Under the pieces are notes generated by a model that ran no database searches, was not told where the DNA came from, and saw only the letters and a list, made by a program, of their open reading frames with translations. From contig NYXK01000105.1 in the NCBI GenBank assembly GCA_002685535.1, positions 52,785 through 116,784 of the forward strand: a stretch of 64,000 nt of DNA. The letters are read 5' to 3'. Every line of letters starts with the position of its first letter. Positions within the stretch are counted from its first letter, which is position 1. Below are positions 47,721 to 58,351 of the stretch, piece by piece. The stretch is from Deltaproteobacteria bacterium (GTDB lineage: Bacteria; SAR324; NAC60-12). Position numbers and translations under genes: made by a program.

Positions 47721-48399
47721 GGTGGCGCGGCGCAAGTACCAACAGTACGCTCGAATTATAAAAGAGGTGTTGAGAGTTTATCAATCGGAAGCCACGAACC
47801 TACGGGTAGCTGATCCTACATTCTTCGAGCTCCATCAAGGTCTATATCCAGTTGGTTGTCGCCGATATGCCTCGGAGCTTGAACTCGAATGTCTCGTCCT
47901 TGAACAGACACGCCCGGAGCCCACCGCACGGATGAGATGTTGCAAAACATAAGATTGTCTTATCAAGCACATCCCAGTCACTTTTTTCTATCAATACTTG
48001 AGAATCTGTAGATTGGTTGGCAAATATGTCTTATCTCACCCGAGTTCCCAATTTGTGAACTCATCCCACTCTCGCTCCCCTGGTCTTTAGCCGAGCTTTC
48101 GGCTAGCGCATAATGTAAATTTGTCTATTGCTTACTTCGACGCTCACAATTATTCATTTGCGTCCTCTTTTTTGGTATGGAGTAAAATACGAGCAAGGTG
48201 TCTTGAGCCGTCCGACGTTTAACTTCGCGACTTCGGGTCTGCGTTATGTCCGAACCACTCAATTAAGCGACAACATTGGTTGGTCACAGTGATTGGAACG
48301 ATAGCGGGTACACATCTGCCCCAGCGAATCAATGATGACTCATCTTTGTCGTGTGAATGAAGCGGTGGTTATTTATTGACAAGTCTAACTCTAAATACT
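47721..48399. other. Intergenic between the XanA-like gene and the transcription-factor relic
   Basis: Includes the XanA-like promoter. No gene seen. Confidence 0.5.
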
Positions 48400-49722
48400 T
48401 CAACGAGGGTTGCAATTGATGCAACTCGTTGTCACCGCTGAAAGGAAAGTGCCATCAAATGTCACGTCGAACGAGTTGAAGAAGACCGAATCCCAGTCCC
48501 ACGTCTCGACTCCTGCATTGTGCCGGTTTTCCATAGATTGAAGCTCCGCTTGCTCGTTACTTGCCTCGCCATCTCTCAACATCAGAGCTATCTGTGACAA
48601 GGCTGGAGGTGATTTTTGTTGTGCGTGTCTTGATAGAATCCGAATTAGTCGAGTTCCTTTGGCGTGTATGTTCGAGTGCTTCTCGGACCGTTCCATGAGA
48701 CTGAGACTGTCGCAGACAAGTTGGTAATTTGACGGAACACTATCTTCGGATAGTAGGTAGTCCAAAAGTAAAATAATCTGTAGCCGACCAGATATCAGCA
48801 AACTTCCATGATTTGAGTTGGAGAGAGCAGTCTGGGGAATGCTAATACCGAGGCGGTTGTGACGTGGGCAAGAATTGTCCACATATCGCTCGACTCATCT
48901 TTGAAAGAGGCATAGTACTCTTCCAATATAGTCCGTGCAGATTCGATGCAGGTGATCTGCCTCAGTCAGTAGATAATCCTGGATAATGATCATGTTGTGA
49001 ATCCAACCCTCGTATATGTGTACCACCTGTCTTTCAAGCTTTTCAGAAAAAGTCTTTGGTGGATCATCAGGGTCTGAATAAGTCGTAAGCATAGTAGGTT
49101 CACACTTTGTTGGTACTTGCCTTATGAGATAGCGAAATTGCAAATGTTCGCCTCTGCCCAAGATATGTACTGTGGGGAGTTCGTGTTCTGAGGAGTGTTG
49201 CGTTGAAGATATCGTGGCACACTTCTCAGTACGGCTTTCAGAGCCTCGTCTGAGGATAAGACATGGTAGTATAGACCTCGCAGTGAGTCTCCTTTTTCCT
49301 TTCCTAATGCATTCCAGTTTGTTGTTTTGTCATGAAAATCTCGACATATTTCGGCAACTGCGACAACTTAGGTTAGACGACAAAGCCCAGCCTAGAACAA
49401 GGTTTCACGTACCTTTATACATGATAAGGTTATATCCCACATGTGTTGCTGAGTTTAGATCTCCTTCATCGGCTCGCGCTGGTAACCCAGAGAATTCGTC
49501 ACTGTTAAGTGGCAAGGGGGTGTCACTATGTCGAGGCGAAATAGCGTATGAGTTACCGAACGGAATTAGAAGCCAATCTTGAATACATAGAAAAGCCCAT
49601 ATCCTTTTCTTAAGCTCACGATCTATCATTTCGCGATGTGGGAGCGGTTGCGAACTGTCAGCGCCTAATTGATGTATGCCTAAAGTGTGTGCAATTCGTG
49701 TTTCCTCATTGATTTTTTTCAT
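48400..49722 (-). pseudogene. Fungal-specific transcription factor domain protein, 5'-truncated and probably broken
   Basis: Four blocks of a fungal_trans (PF04082-type) domain can be recognised. Block one (49722 to about 49414): RIAHTLGIHQLGAD, REMIDRELKKRIWAFLCIQDW and FGNSYAISPRHSDTPLPLN. Block two starts VAEICRDFHDK. Block three is CIESARTILEEYYASFKDES with MWTILAHVTTASV. Block four starts IILLLDYLLSEDS and ends near 48400. Between blocks two and three the best continuation (GRGEHLQFRYLIR) is out of frame with the preceding YISW. No Zn2Cys6 cluster or earlier domain part is found upstream of 49722; that sequence is full of stops. Most likely a decaying gene; a gene with unrecognised introns is the alternative. 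Confidence 0.6.
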
Positions 49723-50184
49723 CTTACGACTTCACTTCTTTAAATATATACTATTAGGAGTTATTAAGATTTCAATCCGGTTCAAAGAATGTAATCTGTT
49801 GATCTCATCTGCACTCGCATCATTGATATCACCCTCCAAGACGCTGTCAACCTGCATTGAGACCGCCGAGCTGATGGAGGCTCTTTGCGGCTATCGTGAG
49901 GTCGCCTCACGCTACCGACTTTGTCTCCTGAAATCGGACCTATCGCTTTGGCAAGGCTCAGTGTCTGTTCTGTTTTGGGGACAAATCGAGGAGCTACGAA
50001 GAAAAGATAGGTTCTCAGATGTGGTCGAACGGTAGTTGTGCCAACACATGTGTAGTAGCACTTTTATTCAGTGCGGACATCCCGATTGCTCTATGATTGA
50101 GAAGGTGGAGCGAATCAATACTAGCTAGACAGACGTTGACAGAAACACTAATATTCTTTCCAATTGTATCTTACACACACAAAA
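49723..50184. other. Short intergenic stretch
   Basis: Stops in all minus frames suggest that the missing 5' part of the transcription-factor gene is lost rather than hidden here. No gene seen. Confidence 0.4.
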
Positions 50185-51404
50185 TCAATTACCCCTATAA
50201 GCACCCTCATACCCCGCGGCAACCCTCTCATCAACCAACCTCTTCCTCCTCTCCTCTACCTTTCTTTTACTCAACTCCCCAACTGGCGTCTCTAGCTCCA
50301 CTGGCTGCGTGCTACCATCCATCTCATACTCTCCCCCCCCTCTACCCATTGCTAACGCCGGAGTACTGTGGCGAAAATACCTGTATTGCATCTGATGACT
50401 AGCATCAGTATCCAACTCCTGGGCGTTGCCCTCGCCCCTGGATTTCCGTCGACGGATTACATACCATACTAATGCGCTAATTGCGGCGACTCCAAGGACG
50501 GCTGCGATGCTTATGCCTGCTTTTGCGCCGGCGCTAATAGTGGATGGGGTTGGTTTGGGGGTTGCGGAGAGGGTGCCGTTTGATAAAGATGAGGAAGAGG
50601 GGTTAGCGGAGGCCGAAGCTGAGGAGGTGGTATCACAGGTGCCGTATTTGGATTGGCATCCATTGGTACAGTAGCTTGAGTTTCCACCGCAGAAGCCGAG
50701 ATGGGAACAGCAGTTTCCGAAGGTGGAGCCTAGGCATGTGGCGAGAATATCGGAATTACTGCCGCAGTTTCCATCAATTGATACACCTGCTGTGATGGCG
50801 GATGAAGTTGATATTGTAGTTTTGGTTGACGAGGTGCTCGTTGTGCTGCTGCTAGGATCGCATGTCCCGAAACCGCTTTGGCATCCTGTCCCGCAGTAAC
50901 TCGAATTTCGGCCACAGTATCCAAGTGCTGAGCAACAATCTCCATATGTGCTTCCGGTGCAGGTGAGGTTTGAGGTTGATGTTGCCCCGCAGGAACCGCT
51001 TGTGCTGACTACCTGAGTGCTAGCTGAAATACATACTCCGAATGAGGACTGGCAGCCTGTGCCACAATAGGAGAATGTAGATCCTGGATCCTGTTAGTAT
51101 TTGACTTCTCTATCCCGATAGAATTGATGAATATTCTAAGTTGAGGCTTCGAATATCAGGGCCCTTACCACAAAAGCCCTTCTCAGAGCAGCAATTTCCA
51201 AACGTCGATGTTAGGCAGGTAGCATTAGTATCGGAGTTAGAACCGCAGTTTCCATCTGTGCTGGTTGGATTTGAACGAGGAAAGACAAGGCTGGTATTGG
51301 TCAGTAATGCCTTTCTCGATATAGTGGGGTTCTCACGAGTCTAGTAGGCCAAAATATGACGCCCGGACAAAAAGAGGTAACAATAACAAGACAAATAGCT
51401 TCAT
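50185..51404 (-). CDS. Membrane-anchored protein with three chitin-binding (CBM18/hevein) modules
   Basis: Assembled by eye across two introns. Start ATG 51404 (MKLFVLLLLPLFVRA, signal peptide); an upstream in-frame ATG lies at 51419. The first intron (GTGAGA ... ATACCAG) follows FGLLDS. CBM18-1 starts DGNCGSNSDTNATCL and has NCCSEKGFCG; the second intron (GTAAGG) falls inside the module. The module resumes STFSYCGTGCQSSFGVC. CBM18-2: SCGATSTSNLTC, DCCSALGYCG, YCGTGCQSGFGTC. CBM18-3: GNCGSNSDILATC, NCCSHLGFCG, YCTNGCQSKYGTC. A Ser/Thr-rich stalk precedes a transmembrane helix (AGISIAAVLGVAAISALVWYVI), the stop-transfer RRRKSRG, and a cytosolic tail of about 90 residues. It probably binds cell-wall chitin from the cell surface, either as a sensor or to mask wall chitin; this role is inferred. 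Confidence 0.8.
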
Positions 51405-51419
51405 TATATCCGATGGCAT

Positions 51420-53638
51420 TGACTGGAGCGGCAAGAAAATTTATTTAAACCAGTTCCCCCCTTAGAGCTTGAGGGAAGGGGGCATGAAGTACTTTCTGTG
51501 CCACCCTCAGAATAATTCATCTCGCTAAATCTATAACTGTAGGAGCGGAGGAATGACTTCCTGGGTATAAGGAGTAATTAATACTAACTCTTGATTGGTA
51601 GAGATGTCGATGAGCTAGGCCAGATCGCATCGAGAGCCTGCACATGCTCATATCTCAAGCAATGAGACGTCGTTCTGGCATTAAAATGGTAAGATTCGGG
51701 ATGTGACTACAAAATCTGCGGGTCCAAAGTTTGCTGTGCCTCGCCCATGCTGCCATTGTTTCCTGTTCGAGTCTGCCAAGCCCTCCCACTTCCCCTAGCA
51801 GCCGTTGACCCTGGTGGTTCTAATGCGACGCATCGGTAGGTTTCGGGGCTGCGCATTACCAGTTCTTGTGAATCTTAGCCCTCCGTTAAGGCCAATATAA
51901 ACATGTCATTTCATCATCCTCTTTCCCCTTCCAATGATCAGAACACTTCTGATTGGTCGCGTCGTGTTGAACTTCTGAGCACAGACTTCGTACAATAACA
52001 ATTCCGTACCTCATGTAGTGAAGAACCCGTCAACCTGCGTCGGGGTGACGACACCCAGCAAAGCTTCTGATATCTAAAAGGTCAGCAGCTCCTGGACTTC
52101 GAGCTGCCAAATTGGTGTACGGTCAATTAATCACTCGAGTCGTTTCCTTATGTCAATCTCTGAAATTTCTGGGGTTATCGAGCGTGTTGCACGTCTTTTG
52201 GCCCCCAACCGCCCCTAAGAGGATTCAAGGACCATATACATGGGCGCACTATGCCCCTGCCTGCTCCCCCTTACGCCAAGACTCCATGAATCCATGCATT
52301 GTACCAATAAGAACCTCTGCAGAACCGCTCAGCCTTGAGAATTGTTTAATAGCAAAACCATGCTACCGTGCCCTGGACGGGTCGTGTAGTCAGCGAGAGC
52401 AAGTTCGGGCAGCGGGCTATGAAGCAAATCGGCAAGGTCTTGGGTTTTCTCGTACTGCGAATTATGGGCATAGCGTTAATTTAATAAAGCATTTTATAAG
52501 GCAATATTTTTTATTTACATATCTTTTACCTTTTAAAGCACTTAATTAAATTATAAACTCATCATTAAAATTTCTATTCAAGTAAGGCGGTTTTGTAAAA
52601 ACGTTTTTTGCCTAATGCGGGTGTTTTAAAGGCAATAACAATTTTTAAATTATATTATTTGAACTCTTCATACTTAAATTTTAAGTAATATATAAAAATT
52701 GCTTTAGTCTTTTAGCCTAAGCATTGTAATGTTAATTAATCTCAAGAAAAGTCTAATCCTTCACTTAGATTTTGTTAAAAGTGCAAACTATAAGATAGCA
52801 AAATTTGCAAATGTTTCTAAAATCAACTGTCTCCTCAAACCTTAAGAAGTGCTCGAATCTAATAGCAAACATCTCGTATGTTATGAATCTACAAGCTTTA
52901 CAAAACCTAAAGATCCACGAAGCACCTGCCATATTGCTACAAAAATCCAACTAATCATATGAAGAATATAAAATCAAGCAAAGTGCACATGCGATGTAAG
53001 GTCGCCTTTGTCGAATTTGTGCAAGAACCAGCTATATTCATACATAAAAGTCGATTTCGACCGCGAAGTGCTGATGCCTGAAGCCCCGCATAAATGTTGT
53101 ATGCGTGCACGTACAGGCAGCTTCAATGGGCCTCAAGGCTGTGCGATTGCTACTCCCAGCGCTGGCGTTCGTCAAGCGCCAGCGAAATGGATGCTTGACT
53201 TGACTGGCAAATCATCAATACGACACCGCTCGCATATCTTGTCATTACGCCTTGCAGTTATCTCATCTCATCTCTAGATTTTGTATCTGTATCGAATTCT
53301 TCTGGGATGAACTCCATTGGGAGCTCGTCGGATCAGGAAACTGAGTCATTGTTGTCGCTCAGAAAGAAATCTTAGATATGTCTGGTCTCTCGCTTGCATT
53401 TCGAGGGGTTTTGATGAGGTTGTTTATTTGTAAGAAGTTGTGATGTGCTCTATTTTAGCAGCCTGACAGCGACCAGCTCCATCAATCTTCTCAACAATCA
53501 TACTTTCAGTCCTGGCATAGACAAAGCCTCTGTCAAGGATGTCACTAAAAGCACTTCAAATCCGTCCATAGCCCAATTTTGCGATGCAAGTTTCACAATT
53601 GCTCGACGGTTCGGGAATCACCAATTTCCCCTCTTGGA
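51420..53638. other. 2.2-kb gene-poor stretch with an AT-rich core
   Basis: No supported gene. The core at about 52.48-52.79 kb is distinctly AT-rich and listed separately. Confidence 0.5.
52480..52790. repeat. AT-rich island, possibly RIP-mutated repeat
   Basis: The base composition changes sharply to mostly A and T with many TTAA/TAAT words, unlike both flanks. The look is that of a repeat degraded by C-to-T mutation, but I find no terminal repeats or coding remnant, so its identity is unknown. Confidence 0.4.
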
Positions 53639-54732
53639 TCAACATTGGGTTGGATAAGATCCAAAACACCAGTTCCATCCTGTCTCCCAATTCGTTGAGA
53701 ACGGCTGTGATGATCAGTTACTTGTTCGGAGCTTGAGATCAACCGGACAGGCCGTTTACTTACAACTGTCTCAGCTTCCATGATGAATTGACCATCGAAG
53801 GGCTTTCCATTGTAGTCATAAATCGGATTGACAGAGGCAACGCCAAGCCATAGCGAGACTTTCTCCAACTGCACAATTTGGTACAGTGGGCTTCCGTCAT
53901 CGTCCTCATCACCAGACAACCAGTTGATTACATCGTTCCAGTAGCACACGGGATCAGAGTTCACTTGCAACTTCAAGCCCCCCACACCTTTGTGGGTGTA
54001 ACCATTGATTCCTCCGCGCTTTGACACGGTTGTATTCACACGCGCAAGGTGAGTGACGGTAAATCTTACCCCATCCGTGGCTATGAAAAGCGGGACATAC
54101 TCTGCATCTGAGCTTGACCTTGAATCGATGCTTCGGCTTGAGCCAGCGGTAGAAACAGGACGATGCATCACGAAAGTCAGAGGAAGACCACCAGTGTAAT
54201 TAACAGATATCGGAAAGTCGTCAATGTCTCTGCGACGATGCAGCGTCGTACTTGAAGAATTGATTGTCAAAGGTTCCCCTAAGATTTGGATGTCGGTAAT
54301 TTTGACTGCATCCGGGACATTCGCCAGCAATCGGTCGGCGAGGTCAGTCGATCGCTTCGACCATTGCCCGGTAGTTTGGTACAAGGCCTGAAATTTGTCA
54401 GAATTGACGATGTCGGCAATGATGTTACCTACAGCAGATAATCCAAAAGTAAGTGCAGATTCAGTTACCGAATTTGCACATTCGTAGGCGCTGACATAGG
54501 TACCAGCAAGCGTGGTGCAAGCAGCGAGATCAGTAAAGATATTAGACCGGATATCTTCAGCTACTGTGAAGAGGAAAGGGACTTTGGAACCGAATTTGGT
54601 AGCTGCCAGCTTGGCTGATTGACGGGCGTATTTCCACTCTGCTGGAGTGAGGCCATGCGTTAGAGCTGGTAGGGTGCAAGCGATGATAGCGAGGAGTCGA
54701 GTGAACTGCGTGGTTCGAGAGAGGGATGCCAT
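53639..54732 (-). CDS. Secreted protein of unknown function (344 aa)
   Basis: ATG at 54732 (MASLSRTTQ). The signal peptide is likely (LLAIIACTLPALTHG). One intron at 53705-53763 (59 bp, GTAAGT ... CACAG) switches the C-terminus to PFSTNWETGWNWCFGSYPTQ plus a final Cys; without splicing the frame would run on as a basic, unlikely tail. The mature protein has few Cys (about six), several NxT/S sequons, and a dibasic stretch HRRRDIDDFP in mid-sequence that may be a processing site. No family is recognised. The signal peptide, Cys-containing end and position beside a RIP-degraded transposon make an effector or secreted-toxin role conceivable, but this is speculation. Confidence 0.68.
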
Positions 54733-54950
54733 GACAACGAGCAATGGCCTACTGTATTCGCCAAAGTAAATCAGTGGTGGACAACTGGGATAGAAGAAGC
54801 CAGGATATATGTACTTTACGGTGGTGGTAACAGTGGTTGAACGACAGCTTAGCAGTGAAGTGGAAAGAGCGATATCTGCTGAGTACCCAGGTGAGCTGGG
54901 TGAAAAAGAACTCGAAGTCGGGCTATTGCTTTCTTTAAATACATTTCATC

Positions 54951-55187
54951 TCAGCCACAATGAGATAGATCGTATGGAGGTGCTGTTCTATCTCCTGCCC
55001 AAATCAGCCGATATTCCACGAGTACTAAGCTCACGGTAGCTTGAGCTTGTGCATATCCTGTGGACTCAAGAAGAAGACCAATATCTCCACTTGTCTGCTT
55101 CATGCTGCAGGAAATATTGCGATGTACTTCGTATCTGATTTCGCCATTGGTTGCGTTAAACGCTAGGAGTGGCATGGTCCATTTCAA
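54951..55187 (-). pseudogene. Possible gene fragment at the transposon edge
   Basis: A short frame (LLAFNATNGEIRYEVHRN ... GDIGLLLESTGYAQAQ) has a coding-like composition. It lacks a plausible start, and stops occur just upstream before the inverted repeat at 55231. It may be the remains of a gene cut by the insertion, or chance. Confidence 0.2.
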
Positions 55188-55230
55188 GGCTCATCTGCGG
55201 AGTAGCGCATCAATGTCGGCTCACGAGTTA

Positions 55231-55264
55231 ACGAACTGGGTGGCAGAAGTCCGTGCGTTCAGGG
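55231..55264 (+). repeat. Left inverted terminal repeat
   Basis: 34 bp, exact reverse complement of 56685-56718. It retains GC-rich sequence while the interior is AT-rich. Confidence 0.9.
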
Positions 55265-55949
55265 TATCAATAACTTTAATTTTTACGATTAATTAGGTAT
55301 AGACCAGCCTCTTCTTCTTATAAGTTATCATACTTAACTCTTATAGGATTTTATTAGACTATTAATCTATTTTTATAATATTTGAGCTTGTTCTTTTTTG
55401 ATTGCCTAAATTATTTCTATTTTATTAGTATCCTAAATTTAATATTTATAAATATATTACTTGATTTTTCGTTAGTATTTCTTAATAGGATTTATATCTA
55501 AAGAGATTAAAAGGTACGAGAATAATTAAAATATTATATTTCGTATATTATTAAGTATAATGATTAATTATAGACTTATGTCCGTAGGCTGAATTCTTGT
55601 CTTTTATAAATATTAAAATATTATGTATCTTTTTAAAAGTCGACAAACTACTCTGAATATATAGACAGAGGATTTAATCTGAGTAATCGATTTACTTAAA
55701 TATATTATTCTTTTTTATATTATAAATATTTATAATTATGCTTTTATAATTATATCTGATAATTATAAAGAAGTAGATTAAAGTGACGTCTTTACGATAT
55801 ATTTAATATTAAATATAATTAAGATAATACCTTTTTTAGTTATTATATATATATATATTCTTCGTATTTTTTGCTCTTATTAAGAATATAACCTTCTTGG
55901 ACTAATATACCGTCCTTTATTAAATAAGTGTTTAAATATATACATTATC

Positions 55950-56169
55950 TGTGACGCTTGCCCTATAAAGACCTACGCTAGCGTCGCTGCGAAGGCCTCA
56001 CATATCAATTGAGTATATATGAAGGTAAACAAGATTCTCTTAGAATCTACAACTAAACAGAAAGAAGGTAAAAAGGGGGAAAAGAGCTATATACAAAGAG
56101 CTCCCCACGTAATCTCGCTTAGCTGTCCCAAAGGAGAAATCAGCTCCCAAACCCTTGACTATCGTCACA
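55950..56169. mobile_element. Solo LTR (220 bp) nested in the degraded element
   Basis: Begins TGTGACG and ends CGTCACA, the TG...CA ends of an LTR with a 7-bp perfect terminal inversion. It is flanked by a perfect 5-bp target duplication TTATC (55945-55949 and 56170-56174). It contains a TATAAAG box and keeps normal base composition within the AT-rich host, so it arrived after the host was mutated. No internal retrotransposon region or second LTR is present, so it arose by LTR-LTR recombination. Confidence 0.75.
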
Positions 56170-56684
56170 TTATCGCTTAAATTCATCAGTATACACTTAA
56201 GAAAAGTACGACTTTTAATATTAAATATAAAAATAATAACTAATATAAAAATAATAACTAATTTAATTAAAATGTCGTTTGAAGGTTATAAGAAAAATAA
56301 GAATCTTTAATTTAATAATGATTTATTATTATAAAAGCTTTCTTGTCGTATGATTAATAAAGACGTATTTAATAACGTCAAGAATATCTTATTTGCTTTA
56401 TTAGATTCACGAACGACTAGTTCGTATAAGACGAGCTCGTTTAAGTAATACGAATTATAAGACTTTTCATATAATTAATTCCCTAAGATCGTAGTATTTA
56501 GTAAGTAATCTAAGACTTATATTCGTATGTTTATAATGTTAGCGTATTTTTTTCTTCTATTTCGTCTTAATCTCTTTGTCGGGTTTCTTAGGTGACATCG
56601 GCGACGTATATTCGCGACCTATTTTAGTAGTATCATAAGTGTATTTATTACGTTCGTGTATTAAGAAAATGAAGTTATTCGAGC

Positions 56685-56718
56685 CCCTGAACGCACGGAC
56701 TTCTGCCACCCAGTTCGT
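56685..56718 (-). repeat. Right inverted terminal repeat
   Basis: 34 bp, exact reverse complement of 55231-55264. Confidence 0.9.
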
Positions 56719-57322
56719 AAGGCCAAGGGTACTTGCGCTGCCACTAAAGCCCCCACAAAAGGCTGCTTTGCAAGTACCCTAGCCTCGGTATCAACACCCA
56801 CGAAAATTTACATTAGGAACTCCTCGTGAGACTCGACAGGGGGATGCTTAGGGTTCACCTCTTTAGGTTTCCCCTGTCCTAAATCGTAGGAATACAAGCA
56901 ATAGGCCTATAACACATTCGAGTATAAAGATGCGATTAAAGATCACCTTTTAATTGTGGTCAATCGTAGGGGGAAAACAACTGTAAATCGAAGTCAGAAG
57001 GTAGAATTGAGGAGACTCTTCTCGAGAGGCCGTCCACGGCTCACTAACCTTCGTAGCATACACTCCGGAGGATGAAGCTTATCTGAACCTCCTCGAACGC
57101 AATCCACTTTTCGGCTATTCTTCAAGCTTGTTCCCACCAAGCTTTCGGCCGAGGTTCTTGGTAATTGCTTCTACTTAGAAGGGCCGAAAGCAGGGATGTC
57201 TACATTACCAATCAATATCCGTTATTCCGCTGCCGGATAGCCGCATGGCTGTTCACAAGTTCAGAGCTAGGTAAAGATAATAATGATGATATCAAAAACC
57301 ACCTGATCTCTCTCGAGATACG
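56719..57322. other. Region right of the transposon with short inverted repeats
   Basis: Contains an 11-bp perfect inverted repeat AGGGTACTTGC (56726-56736) and its complement (56770-56780), and a second pair GACAGGGG/CCCCTGTC around 56.84-56.88 kb. Either could form hairpins. No gene seen. Confidence 0.45.
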
Positions 57323-57907
57323 ATGCGCACACCCTGCTCGTTAAAATATGTGCTTCCTTCATCTCGAAATAGCAGTCACCTCCGAGAGCCCAGCTCAACC
57401 CAATTGCCACTTCTAAGCCGAGTAGCAAGCACTATTGCATCCGTTCGTGGCTCACCACTGAGAGTCTGTTTCCCAAAACTTCGCCAAAGTTACATCACGT
57501 CTGCCGGTAATTGCTCAGGTTGGTGGAGACCCATTCTATCTTGTGTTCGTTCATGATATCCTGCTGACACCTCCAGCTTGTCAGTAGCAGACATGCGATC
57601 TAATCCTATTGGCTGGGCTATTGGAACGCATATCGCAGTCCTCATCTGCGCCGGATATATGTTGTTTTGCGGTTACGATCCTACAATCGCCTCCGCACTG
57701 TGGATATCAGGTTGGGAAGCATCTACATTTTGGGACTCGGCCGTTGGAAAAGCAATATGCACTGGAACAGTGCTTTGGCTCCATGCCTCCAGAGCTTTCG
57801 ATATCTGCTCTATTACAAACAAGACTTGGTTCGACTGTGTAGAGTCTTCCAGTGTACTTGGATTATTGCTTGCCTTTGCTGGCATACGTTATATCGGTCA
57901 TATGTAA
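57323..57907 (+). CDS. Possible small mitochondrial membrane protein (two exons)
   Basis: ATG 57323 opens a basic, Ser-rich, acid-free N-terminus (about 64 residues; SVRGSPLRVCFPKLRQSY) like a mitochondrial presequence. An intron GTTGGT ... TGCTGAC ... GTCAGTAG would join NCS to ADMRSNPIGWAIG. The second exon has about three hydrophobic segments (IGTHIAVLICAGYMLFCG, GKAICTGTVLWLHA, SVLGLLLAFAGIRYIG) and a stop at 57905-57907. No family recognised. The splice choice is uncertain; the second exon alone could start at the ATG at 57593. Confidence 0.4.
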
Positions 57908-58351
57908 GCCTTGGCGAAGGAATAGTATGTTGTGGGAAATATGACTGTATTTTTGTGTAGAAAGTGTATAGGTCCGGTGGAACCATCGTCAGACACTGGC
58001 GTTGTATTTTCGGTGTCTCTGCATGTTTGAGCTCATCGACTAGCATGATTGGTGTTCCTCTACCAAGAGTAGGCAGGGATATCCGAAAGCTGAGCTATTC
58101 AACGTCCCACCAACTTCGTGATCGGAATGCATGATTACTCAACATCAGCCACCAGATGTCACTTATGAACAATTGTAGTAGTTCTTGATAGATAAATAGA
58201 TAGATCTATACCCGAGACCATTTTCCTTTCAGTTTATATTTACATTCACAGTCAAATTCACTTTCATCTTCGTCACTCTGTCTTCCATTTCTGCGACGAA
58301 AAAGGACGCTCCTAATACCTCTGTTGACATAACATCCAACTTCCGCTCATC
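57908..58351. other. Promoter region of the reductase gene
   Basis: No gene seen. A pyrimidine-rich stretch precedes the ATG at 58352. Confidence 0.5.

Larger units (their letters stand above)
55231..56718. mobile_element. RIP-degraded DNA transposon or MITE-like element with 34-bp inverted terminal repeats
   Basis: The ends are perfect inverted repeats: 55231-55264 (starts ACGAACTGGGTGGCAG) and its exact complement at 56685-56718. Similarity continues inward with differences that are mostly C-to-T type. The 1.49-kb interior is strongly AT-rich with no open frame, as expected after repeat-induced point mutation. The flanking bases are TA on the left (55229-55230) and AA on the right (56719-56720), so a TA target duplication of a Tc1/mariner-type element is possible but not exact. 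The superfamily is unassigned. It contains a later insertion (solo LTR). Confidence 0.75.
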
